In this document: positions 18,185 through 30,290 of the stretch, piece by piece | Layout of the letters: each line of letters starts with the position of its first letter | How positions within the stretch are numbered: position 1 is the first letter of the stretch | Assembly (NCBI GenBank): GCA_035532415.1 | Contig: DATKRB010000023.1 | Span: forward strand, 86,060 to 150,059 | Length of the DNA stretch: 64,000 nt | Source: DATKRB01 sp035532415 | GTDB taxonomy: Bacteria > Actinomycetota > Acidimicrobiia > Acidimicrobiales > RAAP-2 | Direction of reading: 5' to 3' | Made by a program: the position numbers and the translations under genes | Notes under the pieces: generated by a model | What the model was told of the DNA's origin: nothing | Databases searched by the model: none | Seen by the model: the letters and a program-made list of their open reading frames with translations, nothing else

Positions 18185-18744
18185 TGGCCGTCTCCACCAA
18201 CGACCTCAAGAACGGCATGACCCTGCTCCTCCCCGAGGGGTTGTTCAGCGTCGTTGAGTTTCAGCACGTCAAGCCGGGGAAAGGCGGGGCGTTCGTCCGT
18301 ACCAAGCTCAAGAACGTTCGGAGCGGGGCGGTCGTCGAGCGGACGTACCGGGCCGACGAGAAGCTCGAGCAGGCCATCATCGACAAGAGGGAGATGCAGT
18401 TCCTCTACCGCGACGGGTCGGAGTACGTGTTCATGGACACGTCCACCTACGAGCAGATGCAGGTGGAGCCGGCGGCGCTCGGTGACGCCGCCAACTACCT
18501 GAAGGAGACCGACGAGGTGGTGCTGGAGCTCTTCGACGGCGAGATCGTCGGCGTCGACCTCCCTGCGGCGGTGGAGTTGACCGTCACCGAGACCGAGCCG
18601 GGGTTGCAGGGAGACCGCGTCTCGGGTGCTCGCAAGCCTGCCACTTTGGAGACCGGCCTGGTGGTGCAGGTTCCCCTCTTCGTCAACCCGGGCGAGGCGA
18701 TCAAGGTGGACACTCGCTCCGGCGAGTACCTGACCCGGGCCTGA
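18184..18744 (+). CDS. efp: elongation factor P
   Basis: 186 residues, three beta-barrel domains. The tip of domain I reads HVKPGKGGAF, with Lys33 at the position modified in many bacteria; which modification, if any, applies here is unknown. It relieves ribosome stalling at polyproline. Its ATG shares one base with the pepQ stop. The many Pro-rich segments in this window's proteins are plausible clients. Confidence 0.97.
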   Translation: MAVSTNDLKNGMTLLLPEGLFSVVEFQHVKPGKGGAFVRTKLKNVRSGAVVERTYRADEKLEQAIIDKREMQFLYRDGSEYVFMDTSTYEQMQVEPAALGDAANYLKETDEVVLELFDGEIVGVDLPAAVELTVTETEPGLQGDRVSGARKPATLETGLVVQVPLFVNPGEAIKVDTRSGEYLTRA

Positions 18745-19254
18745 GTGGCCCCGTCCGACGCGACCCGGCGAGGTCGATCGGTCCCGGGCAGCGGGACCCG
18801 ACCAGGTGGTGATCCCGCCGACGGGGCGACGCGGCACCAGTCGCGCGAGCGGGCGCTGTCCCTGCTGTACGAGGCCGAGATGAAAGGGGTTCCCGCGGCC
18901 GAGGTGATCGGGGAACTGGCGGTGGCACCCGATCCGTTCGCCGGCGCGCTGGTGGGTGCAGCCGAGCGACACCGGTCCGAGGTCGACGAGCGCATCGGGC
19001 GCGCGTCGGTCGGCTGGCCGATCGACCGGATGGCGGTCGTGGACCGCCTGGTGCTGCGGCTGGCCGTGGCCGAGCTGCTCGATCCCGAAGGGCCTCCGGT
19101 CGCGGTGGTGATCGACGAGGCGGTCGAGCTCGCGAAGACGTATTCGACGGACGAATCGGGGGGTTTCGTGAACGGGGTCCTCTCGTCGGTGGCGGCGGAG
19201 GTCCGGGCCCGTCCGGACGCGGGCGGCCGGGAGGATCGGCGCCCCTCCGGGTAG
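18745..19254 (+). CDS. nusB: transcription antitermination factor NusB
   Basis: 169 residues, all-helical. The signature DESGGFVNGVLSSVA lies near the C-terminus, and RERALSLLYEAEMKG begins the core. The first 30 residues are a basic, disordered-looking extension. NusB with NusE binds boxA in rRNA leaders, for example in the rRNA leader at the right end of this window. GTG directly follows the efp TGA with no gap. It ends the aro-efp-nusB unit. Confidence 0.94.
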   Translation: MAPSDATRRGRSVPGSGTRPGGDPADGATRHQSRERALSLLYEAEMKGVPAAEVIGELAVAPDPFAGALVGAAERHRSEVDERIGRASVGWPIDRMAVVDRLVLRLAVAELLDPEGPPVAVVIDEAVELAKTYSTDESGGFVNGVLSSVAAEVRARPDAGGREDRRPSG

Positions 19255-19274
19255 CCGGCGACGGCCCTTGCCTG

Positions 19275-19303
19275 TTCACGCCCGGAAGGCTCGGTGCTAT
19301 CCT
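19275..19303 (+). promoter_or_regulatory. promoter of the pyrimidine operon
   Basis: TTCACG (19275-19280) and TATCCT (19298-19303) are 17 bases apart, predicting a start near 19310 and a leader of about 47 bases before pyrR. This is one of the few units here with a leader rather than an apparent leaderless start. Confidence 0.6.
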
Positions 19304-19321
19304 CGGGTCCTGACCGTGAAG

Positions 19322-19339
19322 CGGGTCCCGTGAGGCCCG
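19322..19339 (+). promoter_or_regulatory. PyrR-binding RNA hairpin in the pyr leader
   Basis: GGTCCCGTGAGGCC (19324-19337) fits the PyrR site consensus RUCCNGNGAGGY. It folds as CGGG, bulged U, CC, loop CGUGA, GG, CCCG, the stem-bulge-loop form known for PyrR targets. The pyrR Shine-Dalgarno AGGAGG (19347-19352) begins eight bases after it, so bound PyrR could block ribosome loading when UMP is high. The model is inferred from the mycobacterial and Bacillus systems. Confidence 0.7.
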
Positions 19340-19356
19340 TACGGACAGGAGGAGCA

Positions 19357-19926
19357 GTGGCCGAACGCGAACGGAGCCATACCCGGCCCCTGGGTGGCGT
19401 GTTCGTTGCGCATGCTCGAGTGCTCTCCGCCACCGACATGCAGCGGGCGCTGACCCGCATGGCGCACGAGATCGTCGAGCGGAACAGCGGCCTCGACGAC
19501 ATCGTGCTGGTCGGCCTGCAGACCGGTGGGGTGCCCCTGGCCCGGCGGATGGCCGACGTCCTCGACGGGCTCGGCGACGCGGCGATTCCCGTTGGCATGC
19601 TCGACGTCGCCTTCTACCGCGACGACATCGGGCTCCGACCCGTCCTGCCCGAGGCGGCAACCGACATCCCCGTCGACCTGACGGGTCGCATCGTCGTGCT
19701 GGTCGACGACGTGCTCTTCACCGGCCGCACCGTGCGGGCCGCTCTGAACGCGTTGAGCGATTTCGGGCGGGCCAGGGCCGTGCAGCTCGCCGTCATGGTC
19801 GACCGTGGGCACCGCGAGCTGCCCATCCGGCCGGACTTCGTCGGGAAGAACCTGCCCACCCAGCGCGAGGAGATGGTCGACGTCACCGAGGACGGCGTCA
19901 GCATCGGGAAGCTCGAGGGCCGCTGA
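19357..19926 (+). CDS. pyrR: bifunctional pyr operon regulator / uracil phosphoribosyltransferase
   Basis: 189 residues. The PRPP-binding motif is IVVLVDDVLFTGRTVRAAL; VGLQTGGVPLARR and the basic RNA-facing region match PyrR. It binds pyr leader RNA in response to UMP and may have weak uracil phosphoribosyltransferase activity. GTG at 19357 is chosen for the overlapping AGGAGGAG Shine-Dalgarno; the frame is open to 19294, but that segment is upstream of the predicted transcript start. It shares one base with pyrB. Confidence 0.94.
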   Translation: MAERERSHTRPLGGVFVAHARVLSATDMQRALTRMAHEIVERNSGLDDIVLVGLQTGGVPLARRMADVLDGLGDAAIPVGMLDVAFYRDDIGLRPVLPEAATDIPVDLTGRIVVLVDDVLFTGRTVRAALNALSDFGRARAVQLAVMVDRGHRELPIRPDFVGKNLPTQREEMVDVTEDGVSIGKLEGR

Positions 19927-20996
19927 TGCGCCACCTGCTCTCCATCGCCGACCTCGGGCGGGACGGCATAGAGGAGGTCCTCGCGGTCTCCGAGGCGTTC
20001 GCCGAGGTGGAGCGCCGTCCGATCCCCAAGGTTCCCACCCTGCGGGGAAAGGTGGTGGCCACGCTGTTCTTCGAGGAGTCGACCCGCACCCGGCTGTCGT
20101 TCGAGACCGCGGCCAAGCGATTGTCGTCCGACGTGCTGTCGTTCTCCGCCGCCTCGTCGTCGCTCAAGAAGGGCGAGTCGCTGCGCGACACGGTCGAGAC
20201 CGTGGAGGCCATGGGCATCGACGCCCTCGTCGTCCGCCACCCTTCCGCCGGCGCCGCCCACCAGGTGGCGCGCTGGGCGCACCGCGCCCGGGTGGTCAAC
20301 GCGGGAGACGGGTGGCACGAGCACCCGACGCAGGCCCTGCTCGACTGCTTCACGGTGCGGCAGGTGCTGGCCGAGCAGGCGGGCAAGGAAGCGGCCTCCC
20401 TGGGTGTCGGCTGTTTCGCAGGCCTGCGGGTGCTCGTCGTCGGCGACGTCCGACACAGCCGGGTGGCCCGGTCCGAGGTGCTCGCCTACACGGCCCTGGG
20501 AGCCCGGGTCACCCTGGCCGCGCCCGGCAGCCTCCTCCCGTCCTCGCTGGAGGGCTGGCCGGTGACGGTCGCCGACGATCTCGACGCGGCCCTGGGCGAG
20601 GCCGACGTGGTCTCGTTGCTCCGGCTGCAGGCCGAACGGGGGAGCGGAGCCTTCGTGCCGTCACTGCGCGAGTACACCGCGCACTGGGGGCTCACGGCCC
20701 GCCGGGCCGACCGGCTGGCCGATCACGCCATCGTGACCCACCCGGGGCCGATGGTGCGCGGGGTGGAGATCGCGTCGGACGTGGCCGAGCTTCCCCATTC
20801 GGTCGTGACCCGGCAGGTGACGAACGGCGTGGCGGTGCGCATGGCGGTCCTGTTCCTCCTGCTCGGTGCCGGAGGGCCGTCGGGGCCGGCGCGCTCGGAG
20901 CCCGTGTCCCCCGAGGCCGAGACCGCCGGGTCTCCCGAGCCGGTACCGGTGGATCCCGTGCTCCCGGGCGCGGCGATCGGGGTGGGCGGTGGCTGA
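19926..20996 (+). CDS. pyrB: aspartate carbamoyltransferase catalytic subunit
   Basis: 356 residues against about 310 in the family; the extra length is a C-terminal Pro/Glu/Gly-rich tail after LFLLLGAGGP. Carbamoyl-phosphate binding STRTRLSFE and HPTQALLD are intact, as is the late GPMVRGVEI. It condenses carbamoyl phosphate with aspartate, the committed step of UMP synthesis. No pyrI is present. The tail overlaps the pyrC start by 8 bases. Confidence 0.95.
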   Translation: MRHLLSIADLGRDGIEEVLAVSEAFAEVERRPIPKVPTLRGKVVATLFFEESTRTRLSFETAAKRLSSDVLSFSAASSSLKKGESLRDTVETVEAMGIDALVVRHPSAGAAHQVARWAHRARVVNAGDGWHEHPTQALLDCFTVRQVLAEQAGKEAASLGVGCFAGLRVLVVGDVRHSRVARSEVLAYTALGARVTLAAPGSLLPSSLEGWPVTVADDLDAALGEADVVSLLRLQAERGSGAFVPSLREYTAHWGLTARRADRLADHAIVTHPGPMVRGVEIASDVAELPHSVVTRQVTNGVAVRMAVLFLLLGAGGPSGPARSEPVSPEAETAGSPEPVPVDPVLPGAAIGVGGG

Positions 20997-22422
20997 GATC
21001 GAGCTGGTTGTCCGGGGCGGTCTCGTCATCGGTGCCGATGGGACGCGCCGCGCCGACGTGGCCGTCGCCGGCGGCGTGGTGGTGGCGACGGGTCCGGATC
21101 TCGACGTCCCGGTGGGCGCGACGGTGCTCGACGCGGGTGGGTGCCTCGTCGGCCCGGGGCTGGTGGATCTGCACACCCATCTCCGCCAGCCCGGACGCGA
21201 GGAGGCCGAGACGGTGGAGAGCGGCGCCCGGGCCGCCGCCCTGGGGGGGTACACCGCGGTGCTGGCCATGCCCAACACCGATCCGGCGATCGACAGCGCC
21301 GGGACCGCTCGCGAGGTGCTCGCGCTGGGGCGGTCCGCCGTCGCCGAGGTGGCGGTGGCCGGAGCGATCACCGTGGGGCGTTCCGGGGAACGGCTGGCGC
21401 CGATGGCCGAGCTGGCGGCCCTCGGCATCGGGATCTTCACCGACGACGGCGCGGGCGTGCAGGACGGCGCCCTGATGCGGCGGGCGCTCGAGTATGCGCG
21501 GGGGCTCGGGGTGACGCTGGCCCAGCACTGCGAGGACGAGAGCCTGGCGGCGGGGGGCGCCATGCACGAGGGAGCGTGGTCGAGCCGGCTCGGGCTCCCC
21601 GGTATCCCGGCGGCGGCGGAAGAGGCCATGGTCGCCCGGGACATCGCCCTGGTCCGGCTCACCGGCGCCCTGATGCACTTCCTCCACCTGTCGACGGCCG
21701 GGTCGCTCGAGCTGGTCCGCCGGGCGAAGGCCGAGGGCGTCGCCGTCACCGCCGAGGCCGCACCCCACCACTTCTTCCTCACCGACGCCGAGGTGGCCAC
21801 CTACGACCCGGTCTACAAGGTGAACCCGCCGCTGCGCCCGCTCGCCGACGTCCGAGCGGTGCGGCGCGCGCTGTGCGACGGCACCGTCGATGCCATAGCG
21901 ACGGACCACGCGCCCCACGCCCCGGAGACGAAGGACCTCCCCTTCGACCAGGCCCCGCCGGGGATGCTCGGCCTCGAGACGGCTCTGGCTCTGGCCTTCA
22001 CCGCGCTGGGTGGCTCCCACGCCGGCCCCCACGCCGGCCCCCACGCCGGCACCGGCGGCGGGAAGCCTCGAAGCTCGATGCTGCGAGACGGGGCGGGACC
22101 CGACGGGGCGGGGGAGGGGCAGTGGCGGCTCTCCCCGGAGCGGATCTTCGGATTGCTCAGCCGGCAGCCGGCAGCCATCGCCCGGCTCGGGCCGGACGAC
22201 CGGCGCCTGGGCGGTCACAGCGCGCACGGCGGCCCGGTCGAGCCGGGGGCGGCGGCGAACCTGTGCATCTTCGACCCGCTCGTCCGGTGGACGGTGGATC
22301 CACGGGACCTGGCCAGTCGGAGCCGCAATACCCCCTACGAGGGGAGGGAGCTCGTCGGGCGGGTTCGCCACACGGTGCTCCGGGGCGAGCCGGTGGTCGT
22401 CGACGCGGTGGCCCAGCGGTGA
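20989..22422 (+). CDS. pyrC: dihydroorotase
   Basis: 477 residues, longer than the usual 420-440. Metal-binding DLHTHLRQPG is present near residue 60, with EAAPHHFFLTD and ATDHAPHAPETK further on. It closes carbamoyl aspartate to dihydroorotate. The extra length is partly a low-complexity insert, about residues 343-380, containing three HAGP-type repeats (DNA 22016-22050). GTG at 20989 is the first in-frame start before the conserved beta-strand and lies inside the pyrB end. Confidence 0.94.
   Translation: MAEIELVVRGGLVIGADGTRRADVAVAGGVVVATGPDLDVPVGATVLDAGGCLVGPGLVDLHTHLRQPGREEAETVESGARAAALGGYTAVLAMPNTDPAIDSAGTAREVLALGRSAVAEVAVAGAITVGRSGERLAPMAELAALGIGIFTDDGAGVQDGALMRRALEYARGLGVTLAQHCEDESLAAGGAMHEGAWSSRLGLPGIPAAAEEAMVARDIALVRLTGALMHFLHLSTAGSLELVRRAKAEGVAVTAEAAPHHFFLTDAEVATYDPVYKVNPPLRPLADVRAVRRALCDGTVDAIATDHAPHAPETKDLPFDQAPPGMLGLETALALAFTALGGSHAGPHAGPHAGTGGGKPRSSMLRDGAGPDGAGEGQWRLSPERIFGLLSRQPAAIARLGPDDRRLGGHSAHGGPVEPGAAANLCIFDPLVRWTVDPRDLASRSRNTPYEGRELVGRVRHTVLRGEPVVVDAVAQR
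22016..22050 (+). repeat. 12-bp tandem repeat inside pyrC
   Basis: Nearly three copies of CCCACGCCGGCC in frame, encoding His-Ala-Gly-Pro units. The insert lies in a surface loop between conserved blocks, so it likely leaves the enzyme intact. Confidence 0.8.
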
Positions 22423-23576
22423 CGTCGCGCCCGGGCGGCGGGGATCTCGGGTGGGGCGACGACGATGCAGGGTCCCGTTCCCGCCGGCAGCAGGCCCTGC
22501 TCGTCCTGGCCGACGGCGAGGTCTTCGAAGGCGAGGCCGTGGGCGCGGCGGCGCCGGGTGGGGTCGCCACCGGCGAGGCGGTCTTCAACACGGCGCTCAG
22601 TGGCTACCAGGAGATCCTGACCGACCCCTCCTATGCGGGGCAGGTGATCGCCTTCACGTGCCCGCACATCGGCAACTACGGGACCAATCCCACCGACGAC
22701 GAGGGCCCCCGGCCGTGGTGCCGCGGCGTCGTGGTCCGTGACCTGAGCGAGGTGCCGAGCAACTGGCGCTCGGTGGAGGGGCTCGAGGCGTTCCTCGTCC
22801 GCCACGGGGTCCCGGGACTGACCGGAGTCGATACGCGGCGCCTGACCCGTCATCTGCGCGACGCCGGTGCCATGCCGTGCGCGTTCGGTACCGCCGGAGA
22901 GGAGGCGTTGCTCGCCGCGGCGCGCTCGGCCGAGGGCACCGACGGCCGCGACCTCGTGTCCGAGGTGACGACGCGGTCGCCCTACACCCGGGGGGGCGGC
23001 ACGTTGCGGGTGGTCGCCTACGACTTCGGGGTGAAGGAGACGATGCTGCGACACCTGTCCCGGCTGGCGACCCTCACGGTCGTGCCGGCCCATACCCCGG
23101 CCGACGACGTGCTGGCGCTCGAGCCCGACGGTGTCTTCCTCTCCAACGGTCCCGGCGACCCGGCCGCCCTCCCCGGGCCGACGGGCGCGGTGGCCGATCT
23201 GCTCGGCCGGGTGCCGATCTTCGGGATCTGCCTGGGTCACCAGCTCCTGGCCCGGGCGCTCGGCGGCACGACGTACAAGCTGCCCTTCGGCCACCACGGC
23301 AGCAACCATCCGGTCCGGCGGACCGCGACCGGCCGGGTGGAGGTGACCAGCCAGAACCACAACTACGCGGTGGCCGCGGGCTCGGTGAAGGGAATCGAGA
23401 CCACCCACGTGAACCTCAACGACGGGGTTCTCGAGGGATTCCGGGCCCCGGCGGCGGGCGCCTTCTCCGTGCAGTACCACCCGGAGGCGGGACCGGGTCC
23501 GCACGACGCCCGCTATCTCTTTGACGAGTTCCGGACGTCGATGGTGGCCGGGATGCCGGCCGGGCGGGGGGACTGA
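22419..23576 (+). CDS. carA: carbamoyl-phosphate synthase small subunit
   Basis: 385 residues. The class I glutaminase domain has the nucleophile Cys in FGICLGHQLLARALGG and the His/Glu of SVQYHPEA; the N-terminal half has NTALSGYQEILTDPSYAGQ. It releases ammonia from glutamine and channels it to CarB. GTG overlaps the pyrC stop (GTGA). Confidence 0.97.
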   Translation: MTSRPGGGDLGWGDDDAGSRSRRQQALLVLADGEVFEGEAVGAAAPGGVATGEAVFNTALSGYQEILTDPSYAGQVIAFTCPHIGNYGTNPTDDEGPRPWCRGVVVRDLSEVPSNWRSVEGLEAFLVRHGVPGLTGVDTRRLTRHLRDAGAMPCAFGTAGEEALLAAARSAEGTDGRDLVSEVTTRSPYTRGGGTLRVVAYDFGVKETMLRHLSRLATLTVVPAHTPADDVLALEPDGVFLSNGPGDPAALPGPTGAVADLLGRVPIFGICLGHQLLARALGGTTYKLPFGHHGSNHPVRRTATGRVEVTSQNHNYAVAAGSVKGIETTHVNLNDGVLEGFRAPAAGAFSVQYHPEAGPGPHDARYLFDEFRTSMVAGMPAGRGD

Positions 23577-23579
23577 GCG

Positions 23580-26962
<3,383 letters not shown>

Positions 26963-26966
<4 letters not shown>

Positions 26967-27991
26967 GCCGGCCCGGCCGGGCGTCCCTGTCGACCAGGGC
27001 CCGGGCCGTCGACCTGTCGACCAGGGCCCGGGCCGTCGACCTGTCGACGAGGGCCAGGGCCCTGGCCGTCGACCTGTCGACGATGGTGGGCACCGTCAGC
27101 CTGTGCACTCCGGTCATGACCGCGTCGGGCACGGCAGGGCACGGTGTGGAGCTCGCCGCCTACGGTGACCTCTCCTCGCTGGGCGCCGTGGTCGTGAAGT
27201 CGTTGGCCGCCGAGCCCTGGGGCGGCAACCCCGCGCCGAGGGTCCACGAGGTGGAGGCGGGCATGCTGAACAGTGTCGGCCTGCAGGGGCCGGGAATGGC
27301 GGCGTGGATCGAGCACGACCTGCCGAAGCTGTCGGCCGTGGGCGCCACCGTGGTGGCGAGCATCTGGGGTCGCACGGTGGAGGGGTTCGAGAAGGCGGCC
27401 GCGATGCTGGCAGGCCTGTCGACCGGGGAGCGGCGGGCGCTCGTCGCCGTTGAGGTCAACGTGAGCTGCCCCAACGTGGAGGACCGCTCACGGATGTTCG
27501 CTCATTCCCCTACCGCCACGGCCGAGGCGGTCGACGCCTCGAGGTGCGGCCTGCCCCGATGGGCGAAGCTCAGCCCGAACGTGGGCGACGTCCGCGAGAT
27601 CGCCGCCGCCGCGATCGGCTCGGGGGCGGCGGGGCTGACGTTGGTGAACACGCTCCTCGGGATGGCGATCGACGTCAACAGGCGTCGGCCGGTGCTCGGG
27701 GCCGTCGGCGGGGGACTGTCGGGCCCGGCGCTCCACCCGGTGGCGGTCAGGGCGGTGTGGGAGTGCCGCGAGGCGTTTCCCGAGGCCGCCATCGTCGGTG
27801 TCGGCGGAGTGCTCACCGCACGCGACGCGGTGGAGCTGCTCCTCGCCGGCGCGAGCGCGGTACAGGTCGGCACCGCGTCGTTCCGCGACCCCCGGGCGCC
27901 GTGGAAGATCCTCGGCGGGATAGAGCGATGGTGCGCCCGTTCAGGGGTGGCCACGGTCCGGGAGCTGGTCGGGGCGGGACATGGTGGCTGA
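26963..27991 (+). CDS. pyrD: dihydroorotate dehydrogenase, class 1B-like catalytic subunit
   Basis: 342 residues. The FMN-barrel core runs from VGTVSLCTPVMTASGT, with the catalytic Cys in VNVSCPNVED and C-terminal GVGGVLTARDAVELLLAGA. Cys rather than Ser marks a class 1, soluble enzyme; the sequence resembles class 1B, which normally needs a PyrK electron-transfer partner, and none is found here. The first about 40 residues are repeats of LSTRARAVD created by a 27-bp tandem duplication. ATG overlaps the carB stop; an internal ATG at 27083 is another possible start. Confidence 0.9.
26987..27082 (+). repeat. 27-bp tandem repeat at the start of pyrD
   Basis: Copies at 26987-27013 and 27014-27040 are identical, 27041-27073 is a 33-base variant with a 6-base insertion, and 27074-27082 is a partial copy that runs into the conserved core. 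All stay in frame and give LSTRARAVD, LSTRARAVD, LSTRARALAVD and LST. Confidence 0.95.
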
Positions 27992-28886
27992 GCCACAGCG
28001 GCCGGGGCGAGGTGGGCCGGTCGGGCAGCGGGCGGGGAGCGACCCCCCCGCCCTCCCCTTCGGGGAACGGGTGGTCGAGGCGGTGGGGGCGCTCGGACCC
28101 CTCTGCGTCGGGATCGACCCGTCGGCGTCGTTGCTGAGCCGATGGGGCCTCCCCGACGACGTCTCGGGGCTGGGCGAGTTCGGGTCGCGCTGCCTGCACG
28201 CGTTTGCCGGAGTGGTCCCGGTGGTCAAGCCCCAGGTCGCGTTCTTCGAGCGCCACGGGGCCGCGGGGATCGGGGTGCTCGAGAAGCTGCTCGGGGAGGC
28301 CCGCCAGGCGGGTCTGCTCGTCATCGCCGACGCCAAACGCGGTGACATCGACAACACGTCGGCCGCCTACGCCGACGCCTGGTTGCGCGACGGCAGCCCT
28401 CTGGCCGCCGACGCGGTGACCGTCAACCCCTACCTCGGGCTCGGAGCGTTGCGGCCGATGACGGCAATGGCCGTGGCCACCGGGCGGGGGGTGGTGGTGG
28501 TCGTGCGGAGCAGCAATCCCGAGGGCCGGCTCCTGCAGGAGGCGGTGACTGCGGCGGGGGATTCGGTGGAGGACGCGTTACTGGCCGAGGTCGCGGCGCT
28601 GAACGCGGCCGAGGGCGCCGCCGTGGGATCGGTCGGCGTGGTGGTCGGGGCCACGCTCGAGCCATCGGGCTTCGAGCTCTCAGGGCTCGGTGGGATCATC
28701 CTCGCACCGGGCGTGGGAGCCCAGGGAGCCGGCCCGTCCGATGTGGCCAGGCTCTTCGGGGGATGTCCGGGTGGGACGGTTCTCCCGAACGTCTCGCGTT
28801 CGGTGCTCTCCCACGGGCCCGACGTCGCGGAGCTCCGGGCGGCGGCGATCCGGGCCCGCGACGGCATCGCGGCCGCAAATGCCTGA
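27981..28886 (+). CDS. pyrF: orotidine 5'-phosphate decarboxylase (mycobacterial-type PyrF)
   Basis: 301 residues, the longer class found in Actinobacteria and myxobacteria. Catalytic DAKRGDIDNTSAAYADAW and the phosphate-binding ILAPGVGAQGAGPSD are clear. It makes UMP from OMP, closing the operon's pathway; pyrE is not in the window. It overlaps pyrD by 11 bases. Confidence 0.96.
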   Translation: MVAEPQRPGRGGPVGQRAGSDPPALPFGERVVEAVGALGPLCVGIDPSASLLSRWGLPDDVSGLGEFGSRCLHAFAGVVPVVKPQVAFFERHGAAGIGVLEKLLGEARQAGLLVIADAKRGDIDNTSAAYADAWLRDGSPLAADAVTVNPYLGLGALRPMTAMAVATGRGVVVVVRSSNPEGRLLQEAVTAAGDSVEDALLAEVAALNAAEGAAVGSVGVVVGATLEPSGFELSGLGGIILAPGVGAQGAGPSDVARLFGGCPGGTVLPNVSRSVLSHGPDVAELRAAAIRARDGIAAANA

Positions 28887-28905
28887 CCTGGGTCTACCGA
28901 GGCGC

Positions 28906-28911
28906 TATGGT
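28906..28911 (+). promoter_or_regulatory. -10 element of mihF
   Basis: TATGGT lies 7 bases before the ATG at 28919. An ATG at 28907 lies inside this hexamer, so the downstream ATG is the better start. Confidence 0.5.
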
Positions 28912-28918
28912 CGCGCAC

Positions 28919-29236
28919 ATGCCGCAACCGCCTGCACTCACGCCCGAGCAGCGCCAGGCTGCACTCGAGAAGGCCGCCAGGGTCCGCCGCGAAAGAGCGG
29001 AGGTGAAGGAGAAGCTGAAGCTGGGCACCCTGTCGCTCGACGAGCTTCTCACCAAGGCCGACGGGGACGAGACGGTCGGGAAGATGAAGGTGGTCTCGGT
29101 GCTCGAGTCCCTGCCCGGCCTCGGGAAGGTGAAGGCCCGGCGGCTCATGGAGACGGTCGGCATCAGTGAGAGCCGCCGCCTCCAAGGGCTCGGGGCCAAG
29201 CAACGGGCCGAGCTGCTCAAAGAGACTGCCCGCTGA
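28919..29236 (+). CDS. mihF: integration host factor, actinobacterial type
   Basis: 105 residues, the usual mIHF size. The N-terminus MPQPPALTPEQRQAALEKAA and the helical RRERAEVKEKLKLG match the family; LPGLGKVKARRLMETVGIS is the helix-two-turn-helix that contacts DNA. It is an abundant nucleoid protein found only in Actinobacteria, useful for placing this genome. It keeps its usual place between pyrF and gmk. Start chosen from the -10 spacing and family length. Confidence 0.95.
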   Translation: MPQPPALTPEQRQAALEKAARVRRERAEVKEKLKLGTLSLDELLTKADGDETVGKMKVVSVLESLPGLGKVKARRLMETVGISESRRLQGLGAKQRAELLKETAR

Positions 29237-29846
29237 CCCTGCGCCCTCGGAGCCCCTGGTCTTCGTCCTGATCGGTCCGGGCGGGGCGGGGAAGGGCACC
29301 GTCGCGGAACGGCTGATCGGGGAGCCCCTGGGGCTGTGGTTGAGCCGGTCGTGGACGACACGGCCGAGGAGGCCGGCCGAGGGCGATGACGCCTACGTCT
29401 TCGTGACCCCCGGCGCGTTCCGGGACCGGATCGACGGTGGAGGCTTCCTCGAGTGGGCCGAATTCCTGGGCAACCTGTACGGGACGCCCCTGGCGGACCC
29501 GCCACCGGGGCACGATGTGCTGCTCGAGATCGACGTCGCGGGGGCCCGCCAGGTGGTGGACCGGTTGCCCGAGGCCACGGTGGTCCTGCTCCTGCCTCCC
29601 TCGGCCGAGGTGCAACGGCAGCGACTGATCGCCCGAGGTGACGACGAGGAGCACGTGCGCCGCCGGCTCGCCAAGGGCGAGGAAGAGGTCCGCCTCGGGC
29701 GGGAGCTCTCCGGAGGGAACGTGGTCGTGAACGACGACATCGACCGGGCCGTGGCCGAGCTGGGAGGTATAGTGCAGCGGACGCGCGCCGCGCGGCGCGC
29801 CGTCGCGCCGTCGCCATACCGGGGCGACGATTCGGAGGACACGTGA
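29166..29846 (+). CDS. gmk: guanylate kinase (start uncertain)
   Basis: The core has a P-loop GPGGAGKGT, SRSWTTRPRRPAEGDDAYVFV, and EFLGNLYGTP plus LLEIDVAGARQV, as in GMP kinases; about 190 residues of core is normal. It phosphorylates GMP and dGMP. The only ATG/GTG/TTG in frame before the P-loop is GTG at 29166, which would overlap mihF by 71 bases and add about 25 non-family residues. A CTG (29226 or 29256) may be the real start. It shares one base with rpoZ. Confidence 0.88.
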   Translation: MRAAASKGSGPSNGPSCSKRLPADPAPSEPLVFVLIGPGGAGKGTVAERLIGEPLGLWLSRSWTTRPRRPAEGDDAYVFVTPGAFRDRIDGGGFLEWAEFLGNLYGTPLADPPPGHDVLLEIDVAGARQVVDRLPEATVVLLLPPSAEVQRQRLIARGDDEEHVRRRLAKGEEEVRLGRELSGGNVVVNDDIDRAVAELGGIVQRTRAARRAVAPSPYRGDDSEDT

Positions 29847-30259
29847 TGGCCAAGGCCCGCAATACCCTGATGGACCCACCGATCGAGAGCCTGCTGGACA
29901 AGGTGGACTCCAAGTTCACCCTGGTGGCGCTCGGGTCCAAGCGGGCCCGGCAGGTCAACGCGTACTACAACAGCCTGGGCGAGGGGCTCGGTCGGGTGGT
30001 GCCGCCCCAGGTCACGTCCGTTTCGGGCAAGCCGTTGTCGATCGCGTTCGAGGAGATCGCCGCGGGCAAGGCCACCTACTCGCGGCCTGATCCGGATGCC
30101 CAGCCCGAAGGGGAGGCAGCCGGGACCGAGGGAGAGGCCGCGGGGATCGCAGAAGCCTCGGCGGAGCCCGCCACCGTCGGTCTGGCCGCGGTGCTCGGTG
30201 GCGCGGAGGGGACCGAGGAGACCGCCGGCACAGAGGAAGAGGGCCCGGCCGCCAGCTAG
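29846..30259 (+). CDS. rpoZ: RNA polymerase omega subunit
   Basis: 137 residues; the first about 85 match omega (MDPPIESLLDKVDSKFTLVALGSKRARQVNAYYN without gaps, then KPLSIAFEEIAAGK), and the rest is an acidic Glu/Ala/Gly tail. It helps assemble RNA polymerase. ATG at 29846 is preferred over GTG at 29843 because GGAGG (29834-29838) then has a 7-base spacing. It overlaps the gmk stop by one base. Confidence 0.93.
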   Translation: MAKARNTLMDPPIESLLDKVDSKFTLVALGSKRARQVNAYYNSLGEGLGRVVPPQVTSVSGKPLSIAFEEIAAGKATYSRPDPDAQPEGEAAGTEGEAAGIAEASAEPATVGLAAVLGGAEGTEETAGTEEEGPAAS

Positions 30260-30290
30260 GCGGGCCGACCGGCTCGGGCGCCGCTCGATC

